Of a DNA stretch of 64,000 bases, positions 36,059 to 44,310 are shown piece by piece. The position numbers and the translations under genes were made by a program. Each line of letters starts with the position of its first letter. Within the stretch, counting starts at the first letter, position 1. This DNA is from CAYNST01 sp964641175 (GTDB lineage: Bacteria; Pseudomonadota; Gammaproteobacteria; Pseudomonadales; Cellvibrionaceae): assembly GCA_964641175.1 (NCBI GenBank), contig CAZXLJ010000002.1, positions 6,325 to 70,324 of the forward strand, read 5' to 3'. The notes below the pieces were generated by a model. It was not told the DNA's origin. It did not search any database and worked only from the letters and a program-made list of their open reading frames with translations.

Positions 36059-37329
36059 GACCGGAGCCGACAGTCGCGCTGGCGCCCTGGCTAACCGCAG
36101 CCGTCCTGCTGACAGGCGACACCATATCTGCGAGTACCCTGCTTCCGGATTCAGGAGTACAGGATCACCTCAAATTCTGGTCGGGCTACTCTCTCTTCCG
36201 GAGCCCCTGGGTGAGCGCGCCTGCGTCTACCATCGGCCGTGATGGGCTGGGACCTTATTTTAATGCGCACAGTTGCCATGCCTGCCATCACAACGGTGGC
36301 GCCGGCCAGGGTGCCGAGGCGTTTGTCATCCGCATCGGCGATAGTCGCTCCAGCGAGCTCCAGCGATTTTTTGGTGAACAGATACAGCCTTACGCTGTGG
36401 GCGATCTGCAACCAGAAATCGAAGCAACGCTGGTGTGGAGCCAGGAAATAATCAACCTGCGCGGTCTGGAAAAAGAGCTCCGCATCCCGGTTGTGCAATG
36501 GATCTACAGTGATGCCCTGCCCGCCGGGCCCAAGCCGATGTCGATTCTGGTGGCTCCGCCGCTGTTTGGGGTCGGGCTTCTGGATATGATTGACAGTGCC
36601 GACATTCTGGGTTTTGCGGATCCGGATGATATCGATGGCGATGGCATTTCCGGGCGCGGCAGTTGGCTGCAGTCCGCGACTGGCGCTCCACAACTGGGTC
36701 GCTTTGGTTACAAGGCAGAACAGGCCGAGCTGGTTACTCAGGTTGCCTTTGCACTGCAGAAAGATCTGGGGCTTTCCACAACTGTATTCCCCACACAGAA
36801 CTGTGCTGAATACCAGCGCGCCTGCCAGCAGATGCCGACCGGGAATGGCGGTCAGGACGACGTAGAACTTAGCGATGAGAAACTGAATCTACTGGTGACT
36901 TTCGTCAGTGGACTGCCGCCGGCCTACCCCTCACGCACACTGGCCGGACATTCCGGAAAGGAAATATTCCACGAAACTGGTTGCGGCGATTGCCACCGGT
37001 CTGTCTTCGCACTACCTGAATCATCTGTCGGCCGAGGACGCCTTGTTTATCCGTACAGCGATCTGCTGCTGCACGACCTCGGACCGGGGCTGAGCGATAA
37101 TCGGGTTCTCGTCAACGCGGAACCAGAGGAGTGGCGTACAACACCGTTGTGGGGATTACGGCACAAGCTGGCAGCCCCCGTGATTTACCTTCTTCACGAC
37201 GGCCGCGCCCGGACCGTTGAAGAGGCCATTCTTTGGCATGGTGGAGAAGCAGCAAAAAGCCGGGATAACTTCTTGCACCTGGATGCAACACTTCGAGCCT
37301 TACTGCTGGATTTTCTTTCGCAGCTCTAG
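36055..37329 (+). CDS. Di-haem DHOR-family (DUF1111) protein, second copy
   Basis: 424 residues from GTG 36055, which overlaps the previous stop (GTGA). The frame is open far upstream, but that part is arginine-rich out-of-frame read-through of the preceding gene. From GTG it begins with a plausible export signal (VALAPWLTAAVLLTGDTISA). Haem motifs are CHACH (74-78) and CGDCH (310-314). It shares the segments DGDGISGRGSW and LHDGRARTVEEAILWHGGE with the gene before it, so the pair arose by duplication. It is about 110 residues shorter than its partner and is probably periplasmic rather than lipid-anchored. Confidence 0.88.
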   Translation: MRPEPTVALAPWLTAAVLLTGDTISASTLLPDSGVQDHLKFWSGYSLFRSPWVSAPASTIGRDGLGPYFNAHSCHACHHNGGAGQGAEAFVIRIGDSRSSELQRFFGEQIQPYAVGDLQPEIEATLVWSQEIINLRGLEKELRIPVVQWIYSDALPAGPKPMSILVAPPLFGVGLLDMIDSADILGFADPDDIDGDGISGRGSWLQSATGAPQLGRFGYKAEQAELVTQVAFALQKDLGLSTTVFPTQNCAEYQRACQQMPTGNGGQDDVELSDEKLNLLVTFVSGLPPAYPSRTLAGHSGKEIFHETGCGDCHRSVFALPESSVGRGRLVYPYSDLLLHDLGPGLSDNRVLVNAEPEEWRTTPLWGLRHKLAAPVIYLLHDGRARTVEEAILWHGGEAAKSRDNFLHLDATLRALLLDFLSQL

Positions 37330-37347
37330 CCCTGAACCGGAACCTTT

Positions 37348-38406
37348 ATGAATAGTCCATTTTATGTCCGCCTTTTGTTCTGGTCCTTCTTTCCTTTTCT
37401 GCTAGCCTGTTCGCGCGACGGACAAGTTTATTCGCTTCAAAAACTCGACGCGTTTCTTCGTCAGCGGATTGCGGTGGCCTACGCCGATCTCGACCTTGCG
37501 ACTGATGCACTTGCATCCGCAATCAACGAACAGTGCGCGGAAGGGTTGACCGAAGACGGTGAAGGCGTGATTCGGGAAAACTGGAAGAATTCAAATGCGG
37601 CCTGGCAAAGAGTGCAGATCATTAATTTTGGACCTGTCGCAGATCAGAACCACGCGCACGCGATAGCGTTCTATCCCAGCAGTCGAGCCAATCTCGAAAA
37701 GCGCATCACTGCGCTCCTGGAATCAGATACAGCCATTACACCCGAGAGTCTGAAGGTGAGCGGTGTCAGTCTGCGCGGCCTCCCGGCCATGGAATACCTT
37801 CTGTACGCCAATCTGGCAGCAGATAATGGTAATCCCTCGCCCCAGCGCCGTTGTAATTATCTGGCCGCACTTGCGACCTTGTTGAAGGGACATACTTCTT
37901 ACCTGTCTTCTGAGTGGCGCAGCGTTGAGGATCACGCCTCAGATTCCAGTGCAGGCGGTTCTACCCAGGCTCTGCTGGAAAGCCTTTTAAACGGCATCAA
38001 CGAGCGCCTCTCGGTAATTGTCGCAGTAAAAATCGAAAAAGTTCTGGACGGCAGTGTAGACGCACTGGAATCCCCCTATTCCGAGCAAAGCCTGATAAAC
38101 ATCGGCAATAATTTTGCTTTTATCCAGGATCTTTACGGGAACCATGAAAAAGAAGGAATTTTGCGGTTTCTTGCCGCGCAAGGACATGAAGACATTTCCA
38201 GGGAAATGTCAGTACGGCTGAATTTGCTTCAGACGCACTTGACCGAGTTGGGTTCCGGGTCGAGCATCTTGCAGGTCGCTGCCGACGGTGACGAAAAGCT
38301 GCGAACGGTGGCGCAGTTATTTCGCAGCGTCCAGGAATATCATGCGACTCGGGTTGCCGATGCACTCGGGGTTTATATCGGGTTCAATTCGGCGGATGGC
38401 GACTGA
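37348..38406 (+). CDS. Second imelysin-family lipoprotein
   Basis: 352 residues with a lipobox leader (FLLAC). The imelysin domain is divergent: the usual GxHxxE is GLPAMEYLLY, so the motif His is replaced by Pro while the Glu is kept, as in one recognised imelysin subgroup. It follows the second di-haem gene by 18 bp, and its 3' end overlaps the DUF1513 start by 11 bases. Two different imelysins around DHOR genes suggest a multi-part periplasmic iron-handling assembly. Confidence 0.9.
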   Translation: MNSPFYVRLLFWSFFPFLLACSRDGQVYSLQKLDAFLRQRIAVAYADLDLATDALASAINEQCAEGLTEDGEGVIRENWKNSNAAWQRVQIINFGPVADQNHAHAIAFYPSSRANLEKRITALLESDTAITPESLKVSGVSLRGLPAMEYLLYANLAADNGNPSPQRRCNYLAALATLLKGHTSYLSSEWRSVEDHASDSSAGGSTQALLESLLNGINERLSVIVAVKIEKVLDGSVDALESPYSEQSLINIGNNFAFIQDLYGNHEKEGILRFLAAQGHEDISREMSVRLNLLQTHLTELGSGSSILQVAADGDEKLRTVAQLFRSVQEYHATRVADALGVYIGFNSADGD

Positions 38407-39514
38407 CGTGTTCAAGCATCCCATTGCTCGAAGAAACTTTGTCAAAGCGGGTGCATTGATTTCCGTCGGAGGGGCCATTGGCGTAGGGTCCTACTTTTTT
38501 CGATCTGAAACGGCGCCGTCGGTTTTAAGCGCAGCGACCAGCACGACCGGCAAACATTTCGGCGTGCTGCTCAACGATTCAGGGCAAGTCATAAAGTACC
38601 TGGACGTTCCCGAACGGTCGCATGCGTCCGCGTTCAACCGCCTCTCGGGAGATCTGCTTTTCTTTTCCCGCCGGCCCGGCAACGAAATTTATGTTTTTTC
38701 CCACTCGGGTAATCGATTCAGGGTTATTACCGCTGCGGACGGCCGCCATTTCTACGGCCACGGGATTCTGGATGCTGAATACCGCTACCTCCTGACATCC
38801 GAAAATAATTACACCGACGGAAGGGGCCGTATCGTTGTCCGGGATGTATTGGCGAATTACGCCGTTGTTCAGGACTACTCGAGCTACGGTGTCGGGCCCC
38901 ATGAGCTGGTTTTCCTGACCCCCGAAACGATCGCAGTCGCCAACGGCGGAATTCGCAGTCATCCCTCGTCCCCGCGTGAAGATCTTGATGTTGACAAAAT
39001 GGCGCCCAACGTCGCGTTTATCCATTGGAAAACCGGCAAAGTCATCGGAGTCTTTACTCCGGAAAACTTAAAGCTCAGTCTCCGCCATATTGCGCGCTTG
39101 AGTGATCAGGAAGTGATTGTGGGAGCGCAAAGCCATGACTGGCTGACTCCGCAGCAGTCACTGGTATTTAAAATTGATTCTTCAGGGAGGGGGGAAGCGC
39201 TGATTAGTGACTCAATGTTTGCCGTTAACCGTAAGCACTATATAGCCAGCGTCTGCGCAGTTGACGAGAAAACCGTGGTAACAACATCGCCAAAGTCGGG
39301 ACACCTGGATTGGTGGAAAGATGGCGAATGGTCCCATAGTATTCCTTGCTTTGATGTCGCCGGCGTATGCACCCTGCCGACCGGCGACCGTTTAATGTTT
39401 AGCAACGGGCGCGGCGACATGGTCACTGCGGACCTGCATTCATCAGAGGAAACCGGGTTGCACCGACGCAGATTTGAGGCTATACACTGGGATAACCACC
39501 TGGTTGCGGTCTGA
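38396..39514 (+). CDS. DUF1513 protein, probable Tat substrate
   Basis: 372 residues from ATG 38396, overlapping the end of the imelysin gene; GTG 38408 is an alternative. The N-terminus has a twin-arginine motif (ARRNFVKAGALIS) before a hydrophobic stretch, so export folded through Tat is likely. The rest is beta-rich and resembles a beta-propeller (repeated strands such as GDLLFFSRRPGNEIYVFS and YLLTSENNYTDGRG). DUF1513 is a regular last member of imelysin/DHOR operons. Its biochemical role is unknown. Confidence 0.9.
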   Translation: MATDVFKHPIARRNFVKAGALISVGGAIGVGSYFFRSETAPSVLSAATSTTGKHFGVLLNDSGQVIKYLDVPERSHASAFNRLSGDLLFFSRRPGNEIYVFSHSGNRFRVITAADGRHFYGHGILDAEYRYLLTSENNYTDGRGRIVVRDVLANYAVVQDYSSYGVGPHELVFLTPETIAVANGGIRSHPSSPREDLDVDKMAPNVAFIHWKTGKVIGVFTPENLKLSLRHIARLSDQEVIVGAQSHDWLTPQQSLVFKIDSSGRGEALISDSMFAVNRKHYIASVCAVDEKTVVTTSPKSGHLDWWKDGEWSHSIPCFDVAGVCTLPTGDRLMFSNGRGDMVTADLHSSEETGLHRRRFEAIHWDNHLVAV

Positions 39515-39675
39515 CGGGCGAGCGGCGCGATAGCCTGAGATATAGCAGGATAATGCACTCGTACGGGATCGTCGCCTCCTCATTAACATCACATTCAGGA
39601 ATGGCGTTTACAATATCGCCGGCCACTTCGCTCACCCGTGTGTTGGCTCAGAACGTCCCCGGAACTGAGAATGCC

Positions 39676-40389
39676 ATGAGCACTACTTTCCAAAGGCGAT
39701 TGAGTTTTGTTCTGCTGGCGATCCTGATGGTCGAGACAGTTCTCGCGCTTGTCCGGCAGCAATGGTTTACCGGTTTTGTTTGCGGTGCGGCGGTTTCGAT
39801 AATGCTGGTAGCGCTTTCGCTCGCCAGGCGGCTTCGCGTTTATATTCCCGCACAGTTTCAGTTGATTGCGGTCGCCATGGCATTTGCCGCGTTATTTCTG
39901 GGCGAGGCGCGGGACTTCTATACTCGATTCTGGTGGTGGGATTCGGCATTGCATCTGGCAGCCGGGTTCATTCTCGGCATTGTCGGGTTTTTACTGGTTC
40001 ACATCCTCAACGAGATGGAAGACGTTGGGGTTTATATGAAACCGGGTTTCGTTGCATTGTTTTCGTTCATGTTCGCTTTAGGAACCGGCGCCCTGTGGGA
40101 AATATTCGAATTCTGCATGGACCGAACCTTCGGTACTAACCTTCAGAAACCCATGTTTAATGACCCGTCCGGCCTTAGCGATACCATGATGGATCTGGTA
40201 GTGGACGCTCTCGGTGCGTTGATAATGTGCAGTTACGGCTATGTGCATTTGAAATTTCCGGGAAGATCCCCGTTGGTTGGTCAGTGGACCGGAAGCTTTA
40301 TCAGGAAAAATCCACATTTTTTTCAACGGCACCGGTCCGACCCGGACGTCGTGCGCAGCAGCAACGACCCGGAGGAATCAGGAGGATAA
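39676..40389 (+). CDS. DUF2238 (YjdF-like) membrane protein
   Basis: 237 residues from ATG 39676, placed directly before the first helix; the frame from 39553 has a non-membrane leader with no ribosome site. Six hydrophobic segments and the motifs FWWWDSALHLAAGFILG, TGALWEIFEFCMD and MMDLVVDALGAL are typical of DUF2238/YjdF. Function is unknown. The lpxD start lies five bases beyond its stop, and the lpxD ribosome-binding site (GGAGGA) lies within its last codons, so translation is coupled. Confidence 0.8.
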   Translation: MSTTFQRRLSFVLLAILMVETVLALVRQQWFTGFVCGAAVSIMLVALSLARRLRVYIPAQFQLIAVAMAFAALFLGEARDFYTRFWWWDSALHLAAGFILGIVGFLLVHILNEMEDVGVYMKPGFVALFSFMFALGTGALWEIFEFCMDRTFGTNLQKPMFNDPSGLSDTMMDLVVDALGALIMCSYGYVHLKFPGRSPLVGQWTGSFIRKNPHFFQRHRSDPDVVRSSNDPEESGG

Positions 40390-40393
40390 TTTT

Positions 40394-41416
40394 GTGAACA
40401 ATCGGTTTACACTTGGCGAACTCGCCGCCCGCCTGGAAGCGCACCTGCAGGGTGATCCGGCGTTCGAGGTTTCAAACGTCAATACCCTGCAAAAAGCCGG
40501 ACCTCATGATATTGCCTTTTGCACTCACGACCGCTACCTGAATCTCTTGCGGACTACAGAGGCAGGCGCGGTAATCGTAAAGGCTTCTCATCTTGAATAT
40601 TGCAACTCAGCGGCAATCGTTGTCGCCGACCCTTATTACGCGTATGCGGAAGTAGCGACCCTGCTGCGCCCTTCTGAACCAGTCGTTGCTGGTGTACATC
40701 CAACTGCCAGTGTTGCAGCAAATGCCGTTCTCGGAAGTGGTGTTCAGGTTAATGAAAATGCTGTCATCGAGGCGGGAGCGCAAGTGGGCGCGGACAGTAT
40801 AATCGGCGCGGGCGTGTTTATTGGGACAGGTGCCACCATCGGCGCCGGATCGCGGCTGGCTCCCGGCGTGCATATAGCCCACGGGTGTACTGTCGGAGCG
40901 AGGGCCATAATGCATGCTGGAGTGGTCATAGGCGCCGACGGTTTTGGTTTTGCGCCGGGATCACGCGGTTGGCGAAAAGTGCCGCAACTGGGTGCAGTGC
41001 AAATCGGTGATGACGTCGAGATCGGGGCTAACAGCACCATCGACCGGGGGGCGCTCGATGACACTATTATTGAGTCCGATGTAAAGATCGACAATCTGGT
41101 GCATATTGCGCACAACTGTCGCATCGGTGCCAATACCGTAATAGCAGGCTGCACGGTTATCGCCGGCAGCACTACGATCGGCAAGAATTGCCTGATTGGA
41201 GGCCAGTCTGCCGTGACCGGACATATCGACGTCTGCGACGGCGTCACAATCATGGGTATGACCGGCGTCACCGGATCCATACGTGAACCGGGTGTTTATT
41301 CTTCACCGATTCCCGCTCAGCCGGTCAAGCAATGGCGCCGTAATGCGGTTCGCTTTACACAGCTGGATGACATGTTCCGTCGGCTGAAAGAACTGGAAAA
41401 GATCGTAGAATCTTGA
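40394..41416 (+). CDS. lpxD: LpxD, UDP-3-O-acylglucosamine N-acyltransferase
   Basis: 340 residues from GTG 40394 with GGAGGA upstream; the family length is about 340. The N-terminal uridine-binding domain (FTLGELAARLEAHL) is followed by a left-handed beta-helix of hexapeptide repeats (GADSIIGAGVFIGTGATIG). The catalytic His240 in HIAHNC corresponds to His239 of E. coli. It transfers a 3-hydroxyacyl chain to lipid A precursor in the cytoplasm. The usual bamA-skp-fabZ-lpxA neighbours are absent, so this may be a second lpxD copy. Confidence 0.94.
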   Translation: MNNRFTLGELAARLEAHLQGDPAFEVSNVNTLQKAGPHDIAFCTHDRYLNLLRTTEAGAVIVKASHLEYCNSAAIVVADPYYAYAEVATLLRPSEPVVAGVHPTASVAANAVLGSGVQVNENAVIEAGAQVGADSIIGAGVFIGTGATIGAGSRLAPGVHIAHGCTVGARAIMHAGVVIGADGFGFAPGSRGWRKVPQLGAVQIGDDVEIGANSTIDRGALDDTIIESDVKIDNLVHIAHNCRIGANTVIAGCTVIAGSTTIGKNCLIGGQSAVTGHIDVCDGVTIMGMTGVTGSIREPGVYSSPIPAQPVKQWRRNAVRFTQLDDMFRRLKELEKIVES

Positions 41417-41455
41417 TCAGAGCGAGGGTGTATACCGCCTGATGTCGAAAGCAAA

Positions 41456-41473
41456 CCCCGCACGCGTGGGGGG
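41456..41473 (-). terminator. GC-rich hairpin between lpxD and the PA2778-like gene
   Basis: CCCC-G-CAC-GC-GTG-G-GGGG is a hairpin with one mismatch. It is followed on the minus strand by TTTGCTTT. It lies between two convergent genes and would mainly end the minus-strand transcript. Confidence 0.45.
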
Positions 41474-41474
41474 A

Positions 41475-42437
41475 TTATTCTGTCTGGACTGAAGACGTGT
41501 CGACCCGATTCAAATTTTGCAGATGCGCGAGTGCCGAAGCGTATTCGGCGGCATCGCTCAGCTCAACTGCTCTGCGCGCGTATAGTGTAGCTTCATCCAT
41601 GCGCTGCAGACGGACAAGCGCCCACGCCAGGTTGTGAAAGGGGGCAGGATGTTCCGGATTTTTTTCCAGGGCCATGCGATATGCGGTTTCGGCCAGTTCA
41701 AATTCACCCAACAGATAGTGAACATTGCCCTGCCCCATGCTAGCCAACCAACTCTCCGGCCATCTTGTAACCCCCGCCTGATAGGCCGATCGGGCCGCGT
41801 CCAGCTGGCCAATTCTCTCAAGAGCTGCTACTTCGGCGAGATAATCCGTGTGCGATATTTCGGGCGGAATTTCACCGGGTCTGTGTACTGTCATCATCCA
41901 GTTATTACTTGCTTCCCACGTTCTTATAAATTCCTTCAAGCGAGTTTTAAGCAGAGGATTTCGACCTGAACGCAGATGCACGGTTCCTGTCGATGCGTCA
42001 AATCCGACTACGACTGCAAAGTGCCATTTGGGAAGCCAGTTCAAGCCGAGATTTTGCAATACAAGCACGGGATGACCGGCTTGCAGTCTGTGGATCAATG
42101 AAGCAAAACTGGCCTCCTGCGCAAAGCTCAGGAAACCGAGCCTTCTCGTAGCACCTCGCAGTTCTATCTGAAGAGTACCCTTACGGTCACTGATAAAAAG
42201 TAGTGGCTGAAGATCCGCAGGATCCACAACATGACCGGTCGCACTTATGACCGTAGCGAGTGCCGCGGGGCCGCATTGATAATCTTCCTGCGGAAAAAAG
42301 GGGACATCGCGCAGCTCCACTGTTGACTCAAGACTGGCTGCGCCCGGCACCGAATGTAGATTCGCGGTACCGGTACAGCCGACGACCAGGAGCAGAAAGA
42401 AAGCCGGATACAGGCAGAGAAAATTTCGACAAACCAC
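41475..42437 (-). CDS. PA2778-family C39-like cysteine peptidase with TPR repeats
   Basis: 320 residues. A lipobox leader (VVGC, Cys21) is followed by a C39-type papain-like domain with Cys55 in YQCGPAAL and His139 in PKWHFAVVVGFD. A C-terminal TPR region (about 210-310, e.g. WLASMGQGNVHYLLGEFELA and AETAYRMALEKNPEHPAPFH) follows. The family is named after Pseudomonas PA2778 and is usually encoded beside PA2779, as here. It may process or trim an exported partner; the TPR part would bind it. Confidence 0.9.
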   Translation of the reverse strand: MVCRNFLCLYPAFFLLLVVGCTGTANLHSVPGAASLESTVELRDVPFFPQEDYQCGPAALATVISATGHVVDPADLQPLLFISDRKGTLQIELRGATRRLGFLSFAQEASFASLIHRLQAGHPVLVLQNLGLNWLPKWHFAVVVGFDASTGTVHLRSGRNPLLKTRLKEFIRTWEASNNWMMTVHRPGEIPPEISHTDYLAEVAALERIGQLDAARSAYQAGVTRWPESWLASMGQGNVHYLLGEFELAETAYRMALEKNPEHPAPFHNLAWALVRLQRMDEATLYARRAVELSDAAEYASALAHLQNLNRVDTSSVQTE

Positions 42438-42444
42438 TTAAAAG

Positions 42445-42798
42445 TTATCGCAAAAGCAAAATCAGGATAATCACGACCAGAAGCAAGGCGATGTCTCCAC
42501 CGGCGGGAAGGTCGTCGAATTGTTCCGCAAGCACTTGAAGTTCCGCTGTGCTCAATGCTGCAACCCGGTCTGCGGCCTGTGCCGGATCTACTCCATGGGA
42601 CTGTAGATGCTCAATAACTTCGGCTTCGGCCAGTGACGAGGACAGTCTGTCGCGCATCTGTTGCGCCTGTTCTTGCGATACGAGGAGTTCCGTTGACACT
42701 ATATCGGCATGGGCACTTGTCGCGAAAAGCCCGGACACTATTAATGTCGATAAAGTTAGAGCCACGAGTTTGCGAGGCCATCGGGTATACCACAGCAT
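42445..42798 (-). CDS. PA2779-family small membrane protein
   Basis: 117 residues from the ATG at 42796-42798, which has AAGGAG upstream. A signal peptide (LSTLIVSGLFATSAHA) precedes a helical region with a Q-A-Q-Q-M-R-D-R-L motif and an EVIEHLQSHGVDPAQAADRV segment. A C-terminal membrane helix (IALLLVVIILILLLR) closes the protein. The layout, with its conserved mid-region, is that of PA2779 proteins. It lies seven bases before the PA2778-like peptidase gene, so it is a likely substrate or partner. Confidence 0.88.
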   Translation of the reverse strand: MLWYTRWPRKLVALTLSTLIVSGLFATSAHADIVSTELLVSQEQAQQMRDRLSSSLAEAEVIEHLQSHGVDPAQAADRVAALSTAELQVLAEQFDDLPAGGDIALLLVVIILILLLR

Positions 42799-42994
42799 GA
42801 AAGCTCCTTGTTGAAAAAAGAGGGTGCCAGCCGACCTCAAGCCTGTCATGAATTCACTGATCCAGAAACAGGAGGTCAGGTCGGCAAGCATTATGCGGAA
42901 TAATGGACGGAATACAAGCAGGCCCGTCAGGTCTGCTGGTACTTACCGCGTTAGTCGATTCGTCCTGCCACGCGCCCATGGATTCAGTGCAGGA

Positions 42995-44212
42995 CTATTT
43001 AGTAGATGTAATCCTCACCAGACGACCATTCTTTTCATCGGTTACAACCCACAGCGCGCCATCACTATCTACCGCAACGTCGCGCACCCTCCCGAGATTT
43101 TCAAGCAAACGCTCTTCTCCGGTGACCTTGCCTTTTTCAAGCTCCAGGCGCACCAGTCCGCCCGGTTTCAATGAAGACACAATCAGATCACCGCGCCAGC
43201 TGTCAAACATTCCGCCTTGATAAAAAGCCATTCCTGCCGGCGCTATCACGGGGTCCCAGTAGTAGACGGGTTGTTCCATTCCTTCCATTTGCGTCTTGTC
43301 ATCGCCTATGGGCTTGCCGGAATAATCTTCTCCGTAGGTTATGACGGGCCAGCCGTAGTTTTTACCGGCTGCGGGTGCATTCAATTCGTCGCCTCCTTTT
43401 GGTCCGTGCTCGATTGTCCAGAGCTGACCGGTTTCCGGATGAATGTCAGCACCCTGAATGTTTCGGTGTCCGTACGACCAGTTTTCAGCCCTTGCCTGTT
43501 TGTTCCCCACAAACGGATTATCGTTTGGCACCGAGCCGTCGGCGTTCAGGCGAATGACTTTGCCCAGATGGGTATTGATATCCTGTGCCAATAACCGGGG
43601 CTCGGGCAACGAGCGTTCTCCCAGAGTGACAAACAGTTTGCCGTCAGGACTCCAGACCAGTCGGGAACCATAGTGTTTTGCCGATACCCAGGCAGGTTCT
43701 TGGCGAAAAATGACTTCCAGGCCTTCAAGGGCACTCTCGTCTTTCGAGAGTCTGGCTCTCGCTACCGCCGCACCATTCTTGTTATCCGCGCGAGGTTCTG
43801 CATAAGTGAGATAAAGCATTCGGCTCTTTTTGAAATCGGGTGCCAGCGAAACATCGAGCAGACCACCCTGTTCCCGGTCGTCGACTGCTGGAACGCCCCG
43901 AATCGGATTGCCCATATTTCCGTTCTTTGTCACGAAACGCAGCCTGCCCGGCTTCTCCGTCACGAGTAACCGGCCATCGGGAAACACCTCGACCGCCCAG
44001 GGGTATTCAAGTCCTTTGGCAATTACAGTTGTATTCAGTTTGACTGTGGATGTCACCTGAGGCGCACGGGTCTGCCCGGGAAATGCAGACTTCTGATGTT
44101 CAGCGTTAGGCGACGGCGCCGATGGCGCCCCCGGTTTGGAACTGTTGGGCGACTGGGCCCAAGTCGGCCCAATTATCAGGAAGGAGAGTGTAAGTGAAGC
44201 GAGGCGTTTCAT
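42995..44212 (-). CDS. PQQ-dependent soluble sugar dehydrogenase (Asd/YliI type)
   Basis: 405 residues with a signal peptide (MKRLASLTLSFLIIGPTWAQ). It forms a six-bladed propeller of the glucose/sorbosone dehydrogenase family. Signatures include LEYPWAVEVFPDGRLLVTEK, DIHPETGQLWTIEHGPKGGD and GKNYGWPVITYGEDYSG. It oxidises aldoses in the periplasm with PQQ and calcium. The pqqE fragment at the window start shows that the organism can probably make PQQ. A Pro/Ser-rich spacer (about 21-45) precedes the catalytic domain. Confidence 0.93.
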   Translation of the reverse strand: MKRLASLTLSFLIIGPTWAQSPNSSKPGAPSAPSPNAEHQKSAFPGQTRAPQVTSTVKLNTTVIAKGLEYPWAVEVFPDGRLLVTEKPGRLRFVTKNGNMGNPIRGVPAVDDREQGGLLDVSLAPDFKKSRMLYLTYAEPRADNKNGAAVARARLSKDESALEGLEVIFRQEPAWVSAKHYGSRLVWSPDGKLFVTLGERSLPEPRLLAQDINTHLGKVIRLNADGSVPNDNPFVGNKQARAENWSYGHRNIQGADIHPETGQLWTIEHGPKGGDELNAPAAGKNYGWPVITYGEDYSGKPIGDDKTQMEGMEQPVYYWDPVIAPAGMAFYQGGMFDSWRGDLIVSSLKPGGLVRLELEKGKVTGEERLLENLGRVRDVAVDSDGALWVVTDEKNGRLVRITSTK

Positions 44213-44261
44213 TCAGTATGTCCTTTAAGTTATGTCAGCACCCGATGGTGATGACGTACTC

Positions 44262-44282
44262 AGGGCTTCCGGCGGAAGCCCT
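44262..44282 (-). terminator. Perfect hairpin downstream of the CotH-type gene
   Basis: AGGGCTTCC-ggc-GGAAGCCCT is a perfect 9-bp stem with a 3-base loop, 29 bases beyond the CotH stop on the minus strand. The T content after it is low on that strand, so it may instead protect the message end. Confidence 0.45.
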
Positions 44283-44310
44283 GCTGGCCATTTTCTGAAT
44301 GATACCTACG

